Shown piece after piece: positions 9,186 through 16,887 of a DNA stretch of 64,000 nt. Both the position numbers and the translations under genes were made by a program. The stretch lies in contig NZ_JALJXJ010000015.1 of assembly GCF_024170005.1 (NCBI RefSeq), positions 124,001 through 188,000 of the forward strand, in the 5' to 3' direction. The notes beneath the pieces are model-generated. The model saw only the letters and a program-made list of their open reading frames with translations. It searched no databases and was not told where the DNA came from. Source of the DNA: Azospirillum lipoferum (lineage in GTDB: Bacteria; Pseudomonadota; Alphaproteobacteria; Azospirillales; Azospirillaceae). The first letter of the stretch is position 1, and each line of letters opens with the position of its first letter.

Positions 9186-9755
9186 ATGAAGCAGGCGCGG
9201 GTGTTGACGGAGCAGGAGCAGAAGCGGCTGTTGGCCGTGATCGCGCAAGGCCGACACGCCGCCCGCAACCGGATGGCCGTCACGTTGTCCTATCTTGCGG
9301 GTCTGCGGGTCGGAGAGATCGCGGCACTGACCTGGGGTGACCTGCTGGAGAGCAACGGCGCGGTGCGCGATCAGATCAGACTGAGCGCCGAAATCACCAA
9401 GGGCGGTCACTCCCGTGTGGTGTTTGTGAATGACCGGCTCCGTAAGGAGATCGAACGGTACCTCGGCACTCTGGGCGGCTCGGTGAAAGCCGAAAGGCCC
9501 CTCCTGGTCACCCAGAAGCGGACGGCGTTCAGCGCCAATACCCTGTGTCAACTGATGGGGCAGCTTTATGCGCAGGCCGGCCTCGACGGGGCGACCTCCC
9601 ATAGTGGTCGCCGGTGGTTCATAACCAAGCTGGCGCACAGCGGCGTCAGCCCAAAGGTGATCATGACCTTGGCCGGGCACAAGCACCTGACCACCACCCA
9701 ACGCTACATCGAGGTCAACGACGAACTGATGCGAGCGGCGGTCGAGATATTGTAG
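9186..9755 (+). CDS. Minimal tyrosine recombinase (catalytic domain only)
   Basis: A 189-residue protein that is nearly all catalytic domain of the tyrosine recombinase/integrase family. Visible residues: Arg in AGLRVGEI, Lys in ITKGGHSR, His-Arg in SHSGRRW, His in AGHKHL and the nucleophile Tyr in QRYIEV. The usual N-terminal core-binding (SAM-like) domain is absent, so it is shorter than XerC/D or phage integrases. ATG at 9186 is preferred over GTG at 9174 because GAGG lies six bases before it. It is separate from the integrase at 13929 and may recombine a local site or control another gene by inversion. Substrate unknown. Confidence 0.85.
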   Translation: MKQARVLTEQEQKRLLAVIAQGRHAARNRMAVTLSYLAGLRVGEIAALTWGDLLESNGAVRDQIRLSAEITKGGHSRVVFVNDRLRKEIERYLGTLGGSVKAERPLLVTQKRTAFSANTLCQLMGQLYAQAGLDGATSHSGRRWFITKLAHSGVSPKVIMTLAGHKHLTTTQRYIEVNDELMRAAVEIL

Positions 9756-9759
9756 AAAG

Positions 9760-9785
9760 GAGGCGTCTTTTAAAAAGACTTCCTC
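9760..9785. terminator. Bidirectional terminator-like hairpin
   Basis: GAGG...GTCTTTT / AAAAAGAC...CCTC forms a hairpin with T-rich and A-rich sides between convergent genes (recombinase stop 9755, TGT-like stop 9796). Its GTCTTTT/AAAAGAC core recurs at 2452-2464 and 13225-13241. Confidence 0.6.
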
Positions 9786-9795
9786 GTGAACCAGA

Positions 9796-11034
9796 TCAGT
9801 GGTCATCGTTGACATCGGCACTTCCAGCTAGAAACTTCAGGGTCTTCTTGTGCTTCTGTAAGATCGCCATGGGCTGATCGCTCTCGAACACGGCGTGGAT
9901 TGCCTTGACTGCTTTCCGAACGTCATGTGGAACGAAGCGGGGCAATTTCTCGTCGTAATCGATGAGCCGATTGGCGTCGGCGATGCCCCGCAGTGTCGCG
10001 TAGACGTTGTGATGAGCCAGCAGCACCCGCCCAGCTTCGTCCCAGGTGCGCCCCACCCCCGTCGGCACGCCGAACAAATCGCCCTGGGTCAGACGCTCAC
10101 CCAAGGGGCTCCGGAAAGGAAAGCGGATGGCCGGGTCAAGGGTGCTGGTGTGCTCGAACAGAAAGGTGTCGAGATTGAACTTGCCGTCATAGCTCAAGCC
10201 GATGGTCGCCTGCCGCCGTTGCGCCGCCGAGACGAAAGCGGTCGCACAATCGAAGGTCAGTTCCAGATTTGCCAGCCCCTTCGCCCGCAGTGCCCGCTTC
10301 AACGCCGTCAGCACCACGGCCATCGTCGGTTGCTGGACGCCGAGAAAGTGAAGCCATGCCGACCTTCCCGTGAGGTCGCCGTTGTCCAGCATGATGATGA
10401 TACGGCGGCAGACTTCGTAAAGATCGAATTTCAGAGGCCCACCCCAGGCCCAACCTTCCAAGGGGAAAGCCCGCACCGCCCGATACCAATTGTCCGCCTC
10501 GTCGCCGTTGCGGCCCTGGAGAATATTGAGCAGACGCAGGTCACTACTTTTGCGGTTGTCGGCAGCCCACGTAACGTTCTTGACGGTTTGATCGCGGCAT
10601 TGCTCGAACGAGGTGAAGCCGGATTTCGGCTCAGAGATCGCCGCCGTCGGCACGTCAAGGACGATTCCCACGTCACAGTGCTGCTCTTGCCAACGCAGCA
10701 CGTCGCGGCACAGCACGGCGTCTATCGTGCCGAGCAATCCCTTGATCGCCTGGAATCCACCGCTATCGCCAATTACGACGGCGTTGCGGGGGCGTCCCAG
10801 CTTCTTAATCATACAGGCTCGCCCCGTCCGATTGCCGGGCAGGCCATAGCTTGCCAGAGCGTACTTCAGTATGAACAAGGGGTTAGGGGCGAGAAAGTTC
10901 AAGTCTTCGGACTTCAGACCGGCTGGACAGCGCGTGGCAGCGATGCCGGCGGGCAAAGCGGCTTCGGCAAACCAGTCCTGAACGGCCGGAGTAAACGTTG
11001 CGTATTCTGTTTGTTCGCTGGTGAGATTGATCAT
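9796..11034 (-). CDS. TGT-superfamily base-exchange enzyme, DpdA-like
   Basis: A 412-residue protein of the queuine tRNA-ribosyltransferase (TGT) superfamily, enzymes that swap a guanine for a 7-deazaguanine. Matches to TGT active-site signatures: GDSGGFQ with Asp90, LDVPT with Asp127, ILQGR at 171-175, GWAWGG at 194-199, HFLGV at 229-233 and FDCATAF with Asp262 in the place of the nucleophile. The zinc site (CxCxxC...H) of true tRNA enzymes is not present. TGT paralogues of this kind in restriction-type islands (DpdA) put 7-deazaguanine derivatives into DNA. Whether the substrate here is DNA or RNA is not decided by the sequence. No queC/D/E or folE genes are in view. ATG 11034 is preferred to GTG 11064. 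Probably co-transcribed with the 611-residue gene upstream. Confidence 0.75.
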   Translation of the reverse strand: MINLTSEQTEYATFTPAVQDWFAEAALPAGIAATRCPAGLKSEDLNFLAPNPLFILKYALASYGLPGNRTGRACMIKKLGRPRNAVVIGDSGGFQAIKGLLGTIDAVLCRDVLRWQEQHCDVGIVLDVPTAAISEPKSGFTSFEQCRDQTVKNVTWAADNRKSSDLRLLNILQGRNGDEADNWYRAVRAFPLEGWAWGGPLKFDLYEVCRRIIIMLDNGDLTGRSAWLHFLGVQQPTMAVVLTALKRALRAKGLANLELTFDCATAFVSAAQRRQATIGLSYDGKFNLDTFLFEHTSTLDPAIRFPFRSPLGERLTQGDLFGVPTGVGRTWDEAGRVLLAHHNVYATLRGIADANRLIDYDEKLPRFVPHDVRKAVKAIHAVFESDQPMAILQKHKKTLKFLAGSADVNDDH

Positions 11035-11107
11035 TGGTCGCACTCTTGCGCTGGGGCCGGTCACCCGGCCCCAGGCGGTCGTTTATAGGGTATGGACGGA
11101 ATGGGAG

Positions 11108-12943
11108 TTACAGCGTATCCGCTGCGTCCGCGTCAGGATCGCACCGTACCGGCTCGAATGCCTTCAGGTGGCGGTTTGACCGCTCCCTACCACGCAGCAG
11201 CGGCACGCCAAGACGGTAGCGGGCAGCATCCGTCTGAAACTCGACAAGCAACAGCCCTTCGGGGTCGATGCTGTACACAAACTGACCGTCACTGGTGGCA
11301 ATCGAAGTGAGCGCCTTCGACACGGCAAACCAGTCTTCGGGATGAATGCTGACAACCAGCGACTTTGCCGCCCGCTCCACGATGGTCGGCTGGTCACCCT
11401 TCGCATTCCCGCCGGACAGGGTCAGCTTGCCCCCTTCAACGGTCAGGGTGATTCGGTCCAACTTCTTTTGGCGGCGAAGCTTGGGGTTGGTGGAGGTTGC
11501 AAGGTCTGCAAGGCTCCCCTCCGTCAGCCGACCGATCACCATGGGCTTGAACACCGAGTCGCTGAGGTCAAGCTCATTCGGTTGAAATTCAACACCTTCT
11601 TGACGGGCGGCGAGCAGAGGCAGCTTGATGGCGCTGCGCTCCTCCTCCTTTGCTGCGTCGGTCGATACAGTGATCCGATAACGAAGCTGCTTTAGCTTTT
11701 CTGTTCGCATGTCGGCCACTTCCGATGAAAAGACCAGCGCCCGTGACGGCTCCAGCAAATTGGCGGCTATTGCATCCAATTCATGAGTGCGAAACCACAA
11801 ATCCTCGTCCGGCAGCCCATCCAGGAAGTTGTCGACCGGGGTCGCTTCCAGGATGACGTGCCCCGTAGGACGGAGGAATTGCGTAATGCGAATACGACCA
11901 TCCCGTCGCAACCACCATGCCCGCGAGGCCGGGCGACGGGGACTATCCTCATACTCCGGATCGTCGAAACCCTCCCTGACGTTGACCGGCATGTCGGTCG
12001 GATAAACCTTTATAGCGAGTGCAAGACGCGACAACTCGCTCAACAGCGCAACGCGCGGCTCCGGCTTTGCCGTCTCTGCCAATAGAGCCAGGATGCGGTC
12101 CTGAGAGATGGGAAGCTGGCCAACCACACGGCGCTCGCCACCTTCATCGAGGATCAGCCCCACATCCGGCATGGCACCGCCAAAGGGTTCCGTAACGCGA
12201 CGGAGGATGACGTTCTTAACCCCTGTTGCATCAAGTTCGATCAGGCCAGATTGATTCGGCGCTTCGCCAGCGTCATCGGCGTTGCGGGCCAACTCACCCA
12301 GCCCGGTAATGCCGTGGAGCTTCACCAGAGACACAAGGTTCTGCACGGTGACGGCGTTATAGGAGAGGACGAGGCCCTGCGCTTCCTTCTCCCGCACCAG
12401 CAGGTCAAGGCCTTTGATGGCTGCTGCATTGCGCTCAATCTCGTTGCGCCGCTGCTTCTTGAGGGTGGCATCGGAAGTGTTGAGGTCAAGACGAAGATAA
12501 GCGATGACGGCGTTGGCGCTGGGCCACTTGCTCGCGGTCGAGAGCAGTTCCAGATCGGCGACCATGTCCTTGAAGGCGGCCATCCGCTCGTCGTCGGTGT
12601 CACCTTCCATGCGGAAGCCCAAATACATGACGGCCAACTGTACCATCACCGCGTGGTGGCCACGCTCTTCCACCTGCTGACGGATAGCTGTAATGTCACC
12701 TACAGATGTGTGCCAACGCTTACGGTCAGCGGAGGACGGATGAGCCGGAAGCGTAGGGATAGCTGCGGTGATTTCGCTGTCCAGCTGCTCAGCTTGGCCA
12801 TTGTCGGTCGTGACAGTGAGCCCATTACCTTCAAAGATGCTGGCTGCCACTGCGATATCGGCAGTAGGATCGCGATCCGCCTCCCCGTCGTGGGAAGCAT
12901 CAGCAACAGTATAAGCCGGGACATTCGGGATTTCGGTAGTCAT
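11108..12943 (-). CDS. Large protein of unknown function, partner of TGT-like gene
   Basis: A 611-residue acidic, soluble protein that I do not recognise. There is no signal peptide, membrane segment or obvious nucleotide-binding loop. Residues about 80-210 are helical and charged. The last 130 residues alternate short strands (KLTLSGG, LVVSIHPEDW, VYSIDPEGLLLVEF) in a pattern faintly like a sliding-clamp domain; this is a weak impression. The start is well supported by AAGGAG eight bases before ATG 12943. It lies 73 bases upstream of the TGT-like gene on the same strand, so a shared function in base modification is plausible but inferred only from context. Its upstream region is unusually rich in hairpins. 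Confidence 0.8.
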   Translation of the reverse strand: MTTEIPNVPAYTVADASHDGEADRDPTADIAVAASIFEGNGLTVTTDNGQAEQLDSEITAAIPTLPAHPSSADRKRWHTSVGDITAIRQQVEERGHHAVMVQLAVMYLGFRMEGDTDDERMAAFKDMVADLELLSTASKWPSANAVIAYLRLDLNTSDATLKKQRRNEIERNAAAIKGLDLLVREKEAQGLVLSYNAVTVQNLVSLVKLHGITGLGELARNADDAGEAPNQSGLIELDATGVKNVILRRVTEPFGGAMPDVGLILDEGGERRVVGQLPISQDRILALLAETAKPEPRVALLSELSRLALAIKVYPTDMPVNVREGFDDPEYEDSPRRPASRAWWLRRDGRIRITQFLRPTGHVILEATPVDNFLDGLPDEDLWFRTHELDAIAANLLEPSRALVFSSEVADMRTEKLKQLRYRITVSTDAAKEEERSAIKLPLLAARQEGVEFQPNELDLSDSVFKPMVIGRLTEGSLADLATSTNPKLRRQKKLDRITLTVEGGKLTLSGGNAKGDQPTIVERAAKSLVVSIHPEDWFAVSKALTSIATSDGQFVYSIDPEGLLLVEFQTDAARYRLGVPLLRGRERSNRHLKAFEPVRCDPDADAADTL

Positions 12944-12961
12944 AAGGCACGCTCCTTGCGT

Positions 12962-13192
12962 CGCACTAGAAATAGTGCGTTGAATTCGCCGGTCAGATTG
13001 ATCTGAGCCGTCAAACGAACCATTCGTTTGGAGCGTTCAGGTGGAATCGAACCACCCCGAAGAACCATCAACGCTAGCGAATTGGGCAAGGAAGCCCGAA
13101 CTCGAATGTGATCTGCTGGGATTGACCAGCGCGACCACTTTCAAACACTACCATGGACAAGATTGAAAGCAAGGAGTAATTTGAGAGTGGTC
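12962..13192 (-). ncRNA. Multi-hairpin leader or structured RNA
   Basis: Upstream of the 611-residue gene, consecutive inverted repeats occur: CGCACTA/TAGTGCG (12962-12979); CGGTCAGAT/ATCTGA(G)CCG (12990-13010); CAAACGAA/TTCGTTTG (13012-13030); GGTGG/CCACC with loop AATCGAA (13040-13056), enclosed by AGCGTT/AACGCT (13032-13075); GGGC/GCCC (13084-13097); GCTGG/CCAGC (13115-13130). An outer 12-of-13 match lies at 13132-13144 and 13180-13192. On the minus strand the fourth hairpin reads like a tRNA T-arm. This could be a regulatory 5' leader or a separate small RNA. The class is unknown to me, and the strand is inferred from the downstream gene. Confidence 0.45.
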
Positions 13193-13220
13193 CAACTTTT
13201 TATTGTTAATAAATGATTAA

Positions 13221-13245
13221 CGCCAGTCTTTTCAAAAGACTGGCG
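13221..13245. repeat. 12-bp perfect palindromic hairpin
   Basis: CGCCAGTCTTTT and AAAAGACTGGCG are exact reverse complements with a single C between. Its T- and A-rich centre resembles the hairpins near 2460 and 9770. It lies 143 bases beyond the stop of the 122-residue gene at 13388 on the minus strand, so it may terminate that transcript. Confidence 0.55.
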
Positions 13246-13387
13246 CAATCTGCTCCTTGCCACAGGCTATCTTTTTGCATCCAAACTGTCAGCAGGAGCT
13301 GCGACCTTGAGGGTATACTGCATAGGTCGGACAGCCTTACACTGATCATGCCATCAACCCAGTGGAGGCGGTTGATATGGTTGTGTG

Positions 13388-13756
13388 TTAGAGCGCTGCA
13401 AGCTTCAATGTGGACAGTAGGTCCATCATCTTATTACGGTCTTCTTCGGCTCTTCCATCAACGGTATAGCCAACACTCCAAACTCCGGAGCTACTATCCG
13501 CGACAATCTTTATGGACAACGTTGTGCCATTTCCGAACTGATCCTTTGGGTACCACAGCATCTTTGCTGTGATTTTGCCCCCAGTTTTTCCAGAAGGAGC
13601 TGCATATTTTACTATCCACTCTTGGTCTGCCCAACAGATAGTGCGGTAGCCACGATCATCGGTAGTTGAGCGAGCGTCGAACCAAAGCTTAAAGACGTGC
13701 TTGTAGAATGGCTCGCCCTTTTCAGTCAAGGTGGTGAACAAAGCACGTTTCGCCAT
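13388..13756 (-). CDS. Hypothetical protein, 122 residues
   Basis: A soluble protein beginning MAKRALFTTLTEKGEPFYKHVF, rich in Trp, Tyr and Lys, with strand-like segments (TTLSIKIVADSS, VWSVGYTVDG) and a C-terminal helix. I recognise no family. It is very likely real: AAGGAT precedes the ATG by seven bases and the composition is protein-like. It is a lone gene between the integrase and the structured region, on the same strand as both neighbours. Confidence 0.7.
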   Translation of the reverse strand: MAKRALFTTLTEKGEPFYKHVFKLWFDARSTTDDRGYRTICWADQEWIVKYAAPSGKTGGKITAKMLWYPKDQFGNGTTLSIKIVADSSSGVWSVGYTVDGRAEEDRNKMMDLLSTLKLAAL

Positions 13757-13928
13757 GGTGAGATCCTTCTCAACTGAACCGACCTATGCGCAATATTGAG
13801 CGCCAAACTTGTACCGCAGCGCACTCTAGGTTCAACTGCGCAGTGCGAGCAGCAGTATCGCTGAACGCAAATAGTGCGCTTTAGCCGCAGTTTAGAAGCG
13901 TGTTGGTTAGCGCGATGCGCATACTTCA

Positions 13929-15182
13929 TCAGACTGTAACCAAAAGCTTCCACTCGGGTCGCAGGTGATCCTTCATCAGTTCCAGCTTCACGTCGGCGTA
14001 GAAGCGATGGATCATGTCGCTGCTCGTGCCGGTGTTGCGGGCCAGGATGAAGATGTCCACGCCAGCAATGAGCTGCTGGCTGATGTAGAAGTGGCGGAAC
14101 GAATAGGACGTGCGACGGACACCGCGATGGTCGGTCAGCAGGTTGCATGCCTTCAGCAGTTCGGCGAGGCTCTTCTTCACGCTGTCGAGCCGATTCCCGG
14201 CCGTCGTGGCGAAGACCGGCTCAGCGTCGAGCGGATCGCGCTTCATGGCTCGAACCCAGAGCATCCACAAAGTGTCGAACCAAAGCAGGGCGGCTTCCTG
14301 GGGAACGAAGGTGCGAGCCTTACCCTTGCCACGGACCCGAAGACGGATGTCGCGGTCACGGAGCGGCTTGTTGCGCCCTTCCCGGTAGCCCAGCACATCC
14401 CCCCAGTTCATCCCCTTCAATTCCGTCGGCCGGCAGCCGGTGAATGCGGCGATCATCATGTAGGCGTGCAGGATAGCCCGGTCCCGTCGAACGTGCTCAT
14501 TGAGCTTCGGATCGCTCATACGGGCCATCGAGGTTTCGACCAGCCGGCCAAACTCATCGGCGCTGAAGCTGGGACGGGGCACGTCCGGTGCTTTCACCAC
14601 CTCGACCTCGGGGATAGCCGCCTGCTTGATGTAGCCCTGCTTGGCAGCGAATCGGAGAAGCGTGCGGAGGAGCACCGCCTCGTTACGCTGGCGGGAGAGG
14701 GTAGGGGGATCGCGCTTGGTAATAGGGCGGCGGATTTGGCGGCCAGCGCGCTCGTAGGTGATGAACGCGACATCCCGGCCCGGTCCTTTGCTCCAGTAAT
14801 CCTTGCGCCACTCCACATAGGCGTCGATGTCGCGGTCGGTGATGCTGTCCATCGCCCGGTCGCCGAAATAGCCCACCATGTAGCGCCGGATGATGCCGGG
14901 GAACTTCTCCCCCTGTTCCTTCTTACGCTCGCCGCGCTCGACCTCACGTTCGATCTTGGCGATGAACTCCTCGGCCATATCGCCGAAGGTCTTCACCGTG
15001 GCGTTCAGACCGTTCTCGGTGCGGTAGAGGGCTTCATAGTAGACCTTGCGCGCCCGCTGATTCGCCTCGGCTTCGTCCGTGGTGTCGAGCGACTTCCTTA
15101 TCTGGCCCTGGCCGCGGATCGAGAACCGAACCCACCACTTGCTGCTGCCGGTGCGCTGGAAAAGCTGGAACGGCTCTGGCAT
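13929..15182 (-). CDS. Tyrosine-type site-specific integrase of the island
   Basis: A 417-residue phage-type integrase. The N-terminal 60 residues look like an arm-binding domain (KWWVRFSIRGQGQIRKSL), followed by a helical core-binding domain and the catalytic domain. Catalytic residues visible: Arg in TGCRPTEL, Lys in RVRGKGKAR, Arg-His in SFRHFYIS, and Tyr in HRFYADV near the C-terminus. The gene sits 330 bases from the 3' end of tRNA-Phe, pointing away from it, which is the classical layout of an element integrated into a tRNA gene. The space between contains repeated TGTGCTAG-type motifs that could be its arm sites. Confidence 0.92.
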   Translation of the reverse strand: MPEPFQLFQRTGSSKWWVRFSIRGQGQIRKSLDTTDEAEANQRARKVYYEALYRTENGLNATVKTFGDMAEEFIAKIEREVERGERKKEQGEKFPGIIRRYMVGYFGDRAMDSITDRDIDAYVEWRKDYWSKGPGRDVAFITYERAGRQIRRPITKRDPPTLSRQRNEAVLLRTLLRFAAKQGYIKQAAIPEVEVVKAPDVPRPSFSADEFGRLVETSMARMSDPKLNEHVRRDRAILHAYMMIAAFTGCRPTELKGMNWGDVLGYREGRNKPLRDRDIRLRVRGKGKARTFVPQEAALLWFDTLWMLWVRAMKRDPLDAEPVFATTAGNRLDSVKKSLAELLKACNLLTDHRGVRRTSYSFRHFYISQQLIAGVDIFILARNTGTSSDMIHRFYADVKLELMKDHLRPEWKLLVTV

Positions 15183-15250
15183 TGCCCTCTCCTGACGACA
15201 TCAACCCATAGGTTGTATTATAGCATCGTCACTGTCGCTTATGGGCGAAT

Positions 15251-15459
15251 TTAGCACAACGGTTAGCACAGCCGGCAGGGGCGATTTTCAGGGGGTGATT
15301 CGGGCGCGGAAATCGTCGCCCACAGGGGTTCATACTGCTGTCGAGACTGTGCTGCGATTGTGCTAGCACAGGGATAAGCGGGGATTTTAATGTGAGGGAA
15401 ATCAATGACTTAGCGTGAGAGGAAAGTTGTCCTCTGCGACTGTGCTAGGTCTGTGTTAG
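15251..15459. other. Attachment-site arm region (integrase arm-type repeats)
   Basis: Repeats of one octamer occur between the integrase gene and tRNA-Phe: TTAGCACA at 15251-15258 and 15263-15270, TGTGCTG at 15348, a 12-bp palindrome TGTGCTAGCACA at 15359-15370, TGTGCTAG at 15441-15448 and TGTGTTAG at 15452-15459. Pairs are spaced 11-12 bases, one helical turn. Such phased repeats beside a tRNA target are what integrase arm-type sites look like. The role is inference. Confidence 0.6.
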
Positions 15460-15512
15460 GTAAGCTGGCTTTACCTATCTCACCATTAACCCCTTGATCT
15501 ACAAGAGGAAAA

Positions 15513-15588
15513 TGGTGCCCAGGGACGGAGTCGAACCGCCGACACGGGGATTTTCAGTCCCCTGCTCTACCAACTGAGCTACCTGGGC
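15513..15588 (-). tRNA. tRNA-Phe (anticodon GAA)
   Basis: A 76-nucleotide cloverleaf with encoded CCA. The acceptor stem pairs 15582-15588 with 15517-15523, the D-arm and T-arm are canonical, and the anticodon loop is CTGAAAA, giving GAA for phenylalanine. Its 3' half is the likely integration target of the island to the left. On the other side it is separated from yacG by the nested transposon at 15697-18550. Confidence 0.97.
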
Positions 15589-15799
15589 ATCCGGCGCCGC
15601 TTGGTGGGTGACCGTTTCGGTCGGTACGGCGCGTCGTGTGGGGCGCTTTTTAGAGAGGTTCGGACGGGCTGTCTAGAGGAAAATTCAAAAAATTTCGGGG
15701 CTATAACCTAGAGCGGATTGCCGGGCATCTGAATCGGGGCTTCCCAAAGGCGGGCAGTTGTGATTCAAGATTCGGACTGACTGAAGGAGGCCGGTCTGG

Positions 15800-16177
15800 A
15801 TGGCGAAAGCACTGTCCGTCGATCTTCGTCGGCGCGTGGTGGAGGCGGTTACGGCTGGAGCGTCTTGCCGGGCGGCTGCGGCGCGCTTTGAGTTTGGGGT
15901 TTCCTCGGCGATCCGGTGGGTGGCCCGTGCGCGAACACGCGGTGATCTGACGCCGGACAAGCGCGGTGGCAATGTCCGCTCTCATCGGATTGACGAGCAC
16001 CGGGACCTCATCCTGAGTTGGATCGAAGAGAAGTCCGATCTGACCTTGACGGAGGTTGCCGAGCGTCTGGACGAGGCGGTGGGATATCGGCCGCTGCCCA
16101 GCATCGTGTGCCGGTTCTTCCAGCGTCATAGTGTGACGCGGAAAAAAAGACGGCGCACGCTGCCGAACAGGATATAG
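15800..16177 (+). CDS. IS630 transposase, first frame (DNA-binding half)
   Basis: A 125-residue N-terminal half of an IS630 transposase (MAKALSVDLRRRVVEAV...). It has a helix-turn-helix region typical of the family: VVEAVTAGASCRAAA then SSAIRWVARAR. The frame ends shortly after a run of seven A (16142-16148) where a -1 shift would join it to the second frame, giving one full transposase. GGAGG lies ten bases upstream of the ATG. Confidence 0.9.
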   Translation: MAKALSVDLRRRVVEAVTAGASCRAAAARFEFGVSSAIRWVARARTRGDLTPDKRGGNVRSHRIDEHRDLILSWIEEKSDLTLTEVAERLDEAVGYRPLPSIVCRFFQRHSVTRKKRRRTLPNRI

Positions 16178-16740
16178 CCGCCAGCCGTCAGGCTTGGTTT
16201 GACGCCCAGCCGGACCTGGACCCGGAGCGGTTGGTGTTCATCGATGAATGCGGCACCTCCACCAAGATGGCGCGGATGTACGGTCGCGCGTCACGAGGAG
16301 AACGCTGCCGCGCTGCGGTTCCCCATGGGCACTGGAAGACGACGACCTTCGTCGGCGCCCTTCGATTGTCGGGCGTCACCGCCCCGATGACACTCGACGG
16401 AGCCATGGGCGGCGCGGCCTTCCTCGCTTACGTCGAGCGCGTTCTGGGGCCGACGCTGAGCCACGGAGACGTCGTCGTGATGGACAATTTGCCCGCCCAC
16501 AAGCTTCCGGCCGTGCGGGTGGCAATCGAGCGGACAGGCGCCGTCCTGAAGCTCCTGCCGCCCTATAGCCCCGATTTCAACCCCATTGAGATGGCTTTCT
16601 CCAAGATCAAGGCGAGCCTCAGGAAAGCCGCCGCAAGGACGCTCCCTGAACTGTGGGATGCCATCCGAGACGCCATTGACAACGTCACGCCAAGCGATAG
16701 CCGAGCCTTCTTCACCGCCGCCGGCTACGAACCAGAATGA
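16144..16740 (+). CDS. IS630 transposase, second frame (DDE catalytic half)
   Basis: The catalytic half of the transposase, in the -1 frame relative to the first. DDE residues are visible: Asp in FIDECGTS, Asp in VVMDNLPAHK and Glu in SPDFNPIEMAFSK. It has no independent start of its own with a ribosome binding site and is best read as the continuation of the first frame by programmed frameshift at A7. All catalytic residues are intact, so the element may be active. Confidence 0.85.
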   Translation, partial: KKTAHAAEQDIAASRQAWFDAQPDLDPERLVFIDECGTSTKMARMYGRASRGERCRAAVPHGHWKTTTFVGALRLSGVTAPMTLDGAMGGAAFLAYVERVLGPTLSHGDVVVMDNLPAHKLPAVRVAIERTGAVLKLLPPYSPDFNPIEMAFSKIKASLRKAAARTLPELWDAIRDAIDNVTPSDSRAFFTAAGYEPE

Positions 16741-16887
16741 TCGGAATCCGCTCTAGAATCAGACGCGATTGCTTCGCAATCGCGGTATGGAGTAACGACA
16801 AAGTAACTCTATGACAAAAGAATCCATGCCGGAGTTATTGACTCATATTTGACTCGTGAGACAATGATTTGGTAAAGGAAACTGGCC

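Larger units (their letters stand above)
15711..16753 (+). mobile_element. IS630-family insertion sequence
   Basis: A 1043-bp element with ends GAGCGGATTGC (left) and, inverted, GAGCGGATTCC (right), each flanked by TA (15709-15710 and 16754-16755), the target duplicated by this family. It carries two overlapping transposase frames and is inserted in the left terminal repeat of the ISXO2-like transposon. Confidence 0.88.

Noticed and set aside
8886..9821. Minus-strand open frame of about 311 codons
   Set aside because: Antisense to the tyrosine recombinase, whose catalytic residues are all present on the plus strand.
13032..13075. tRNA or tmRNA piece suggested by a T-arm-like hairpin followed by CTCCA
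   Set aside because: There is no anticodon or D-arm and the enclosing stem is too close. I report it as a structured element, not as a tRNA gene.
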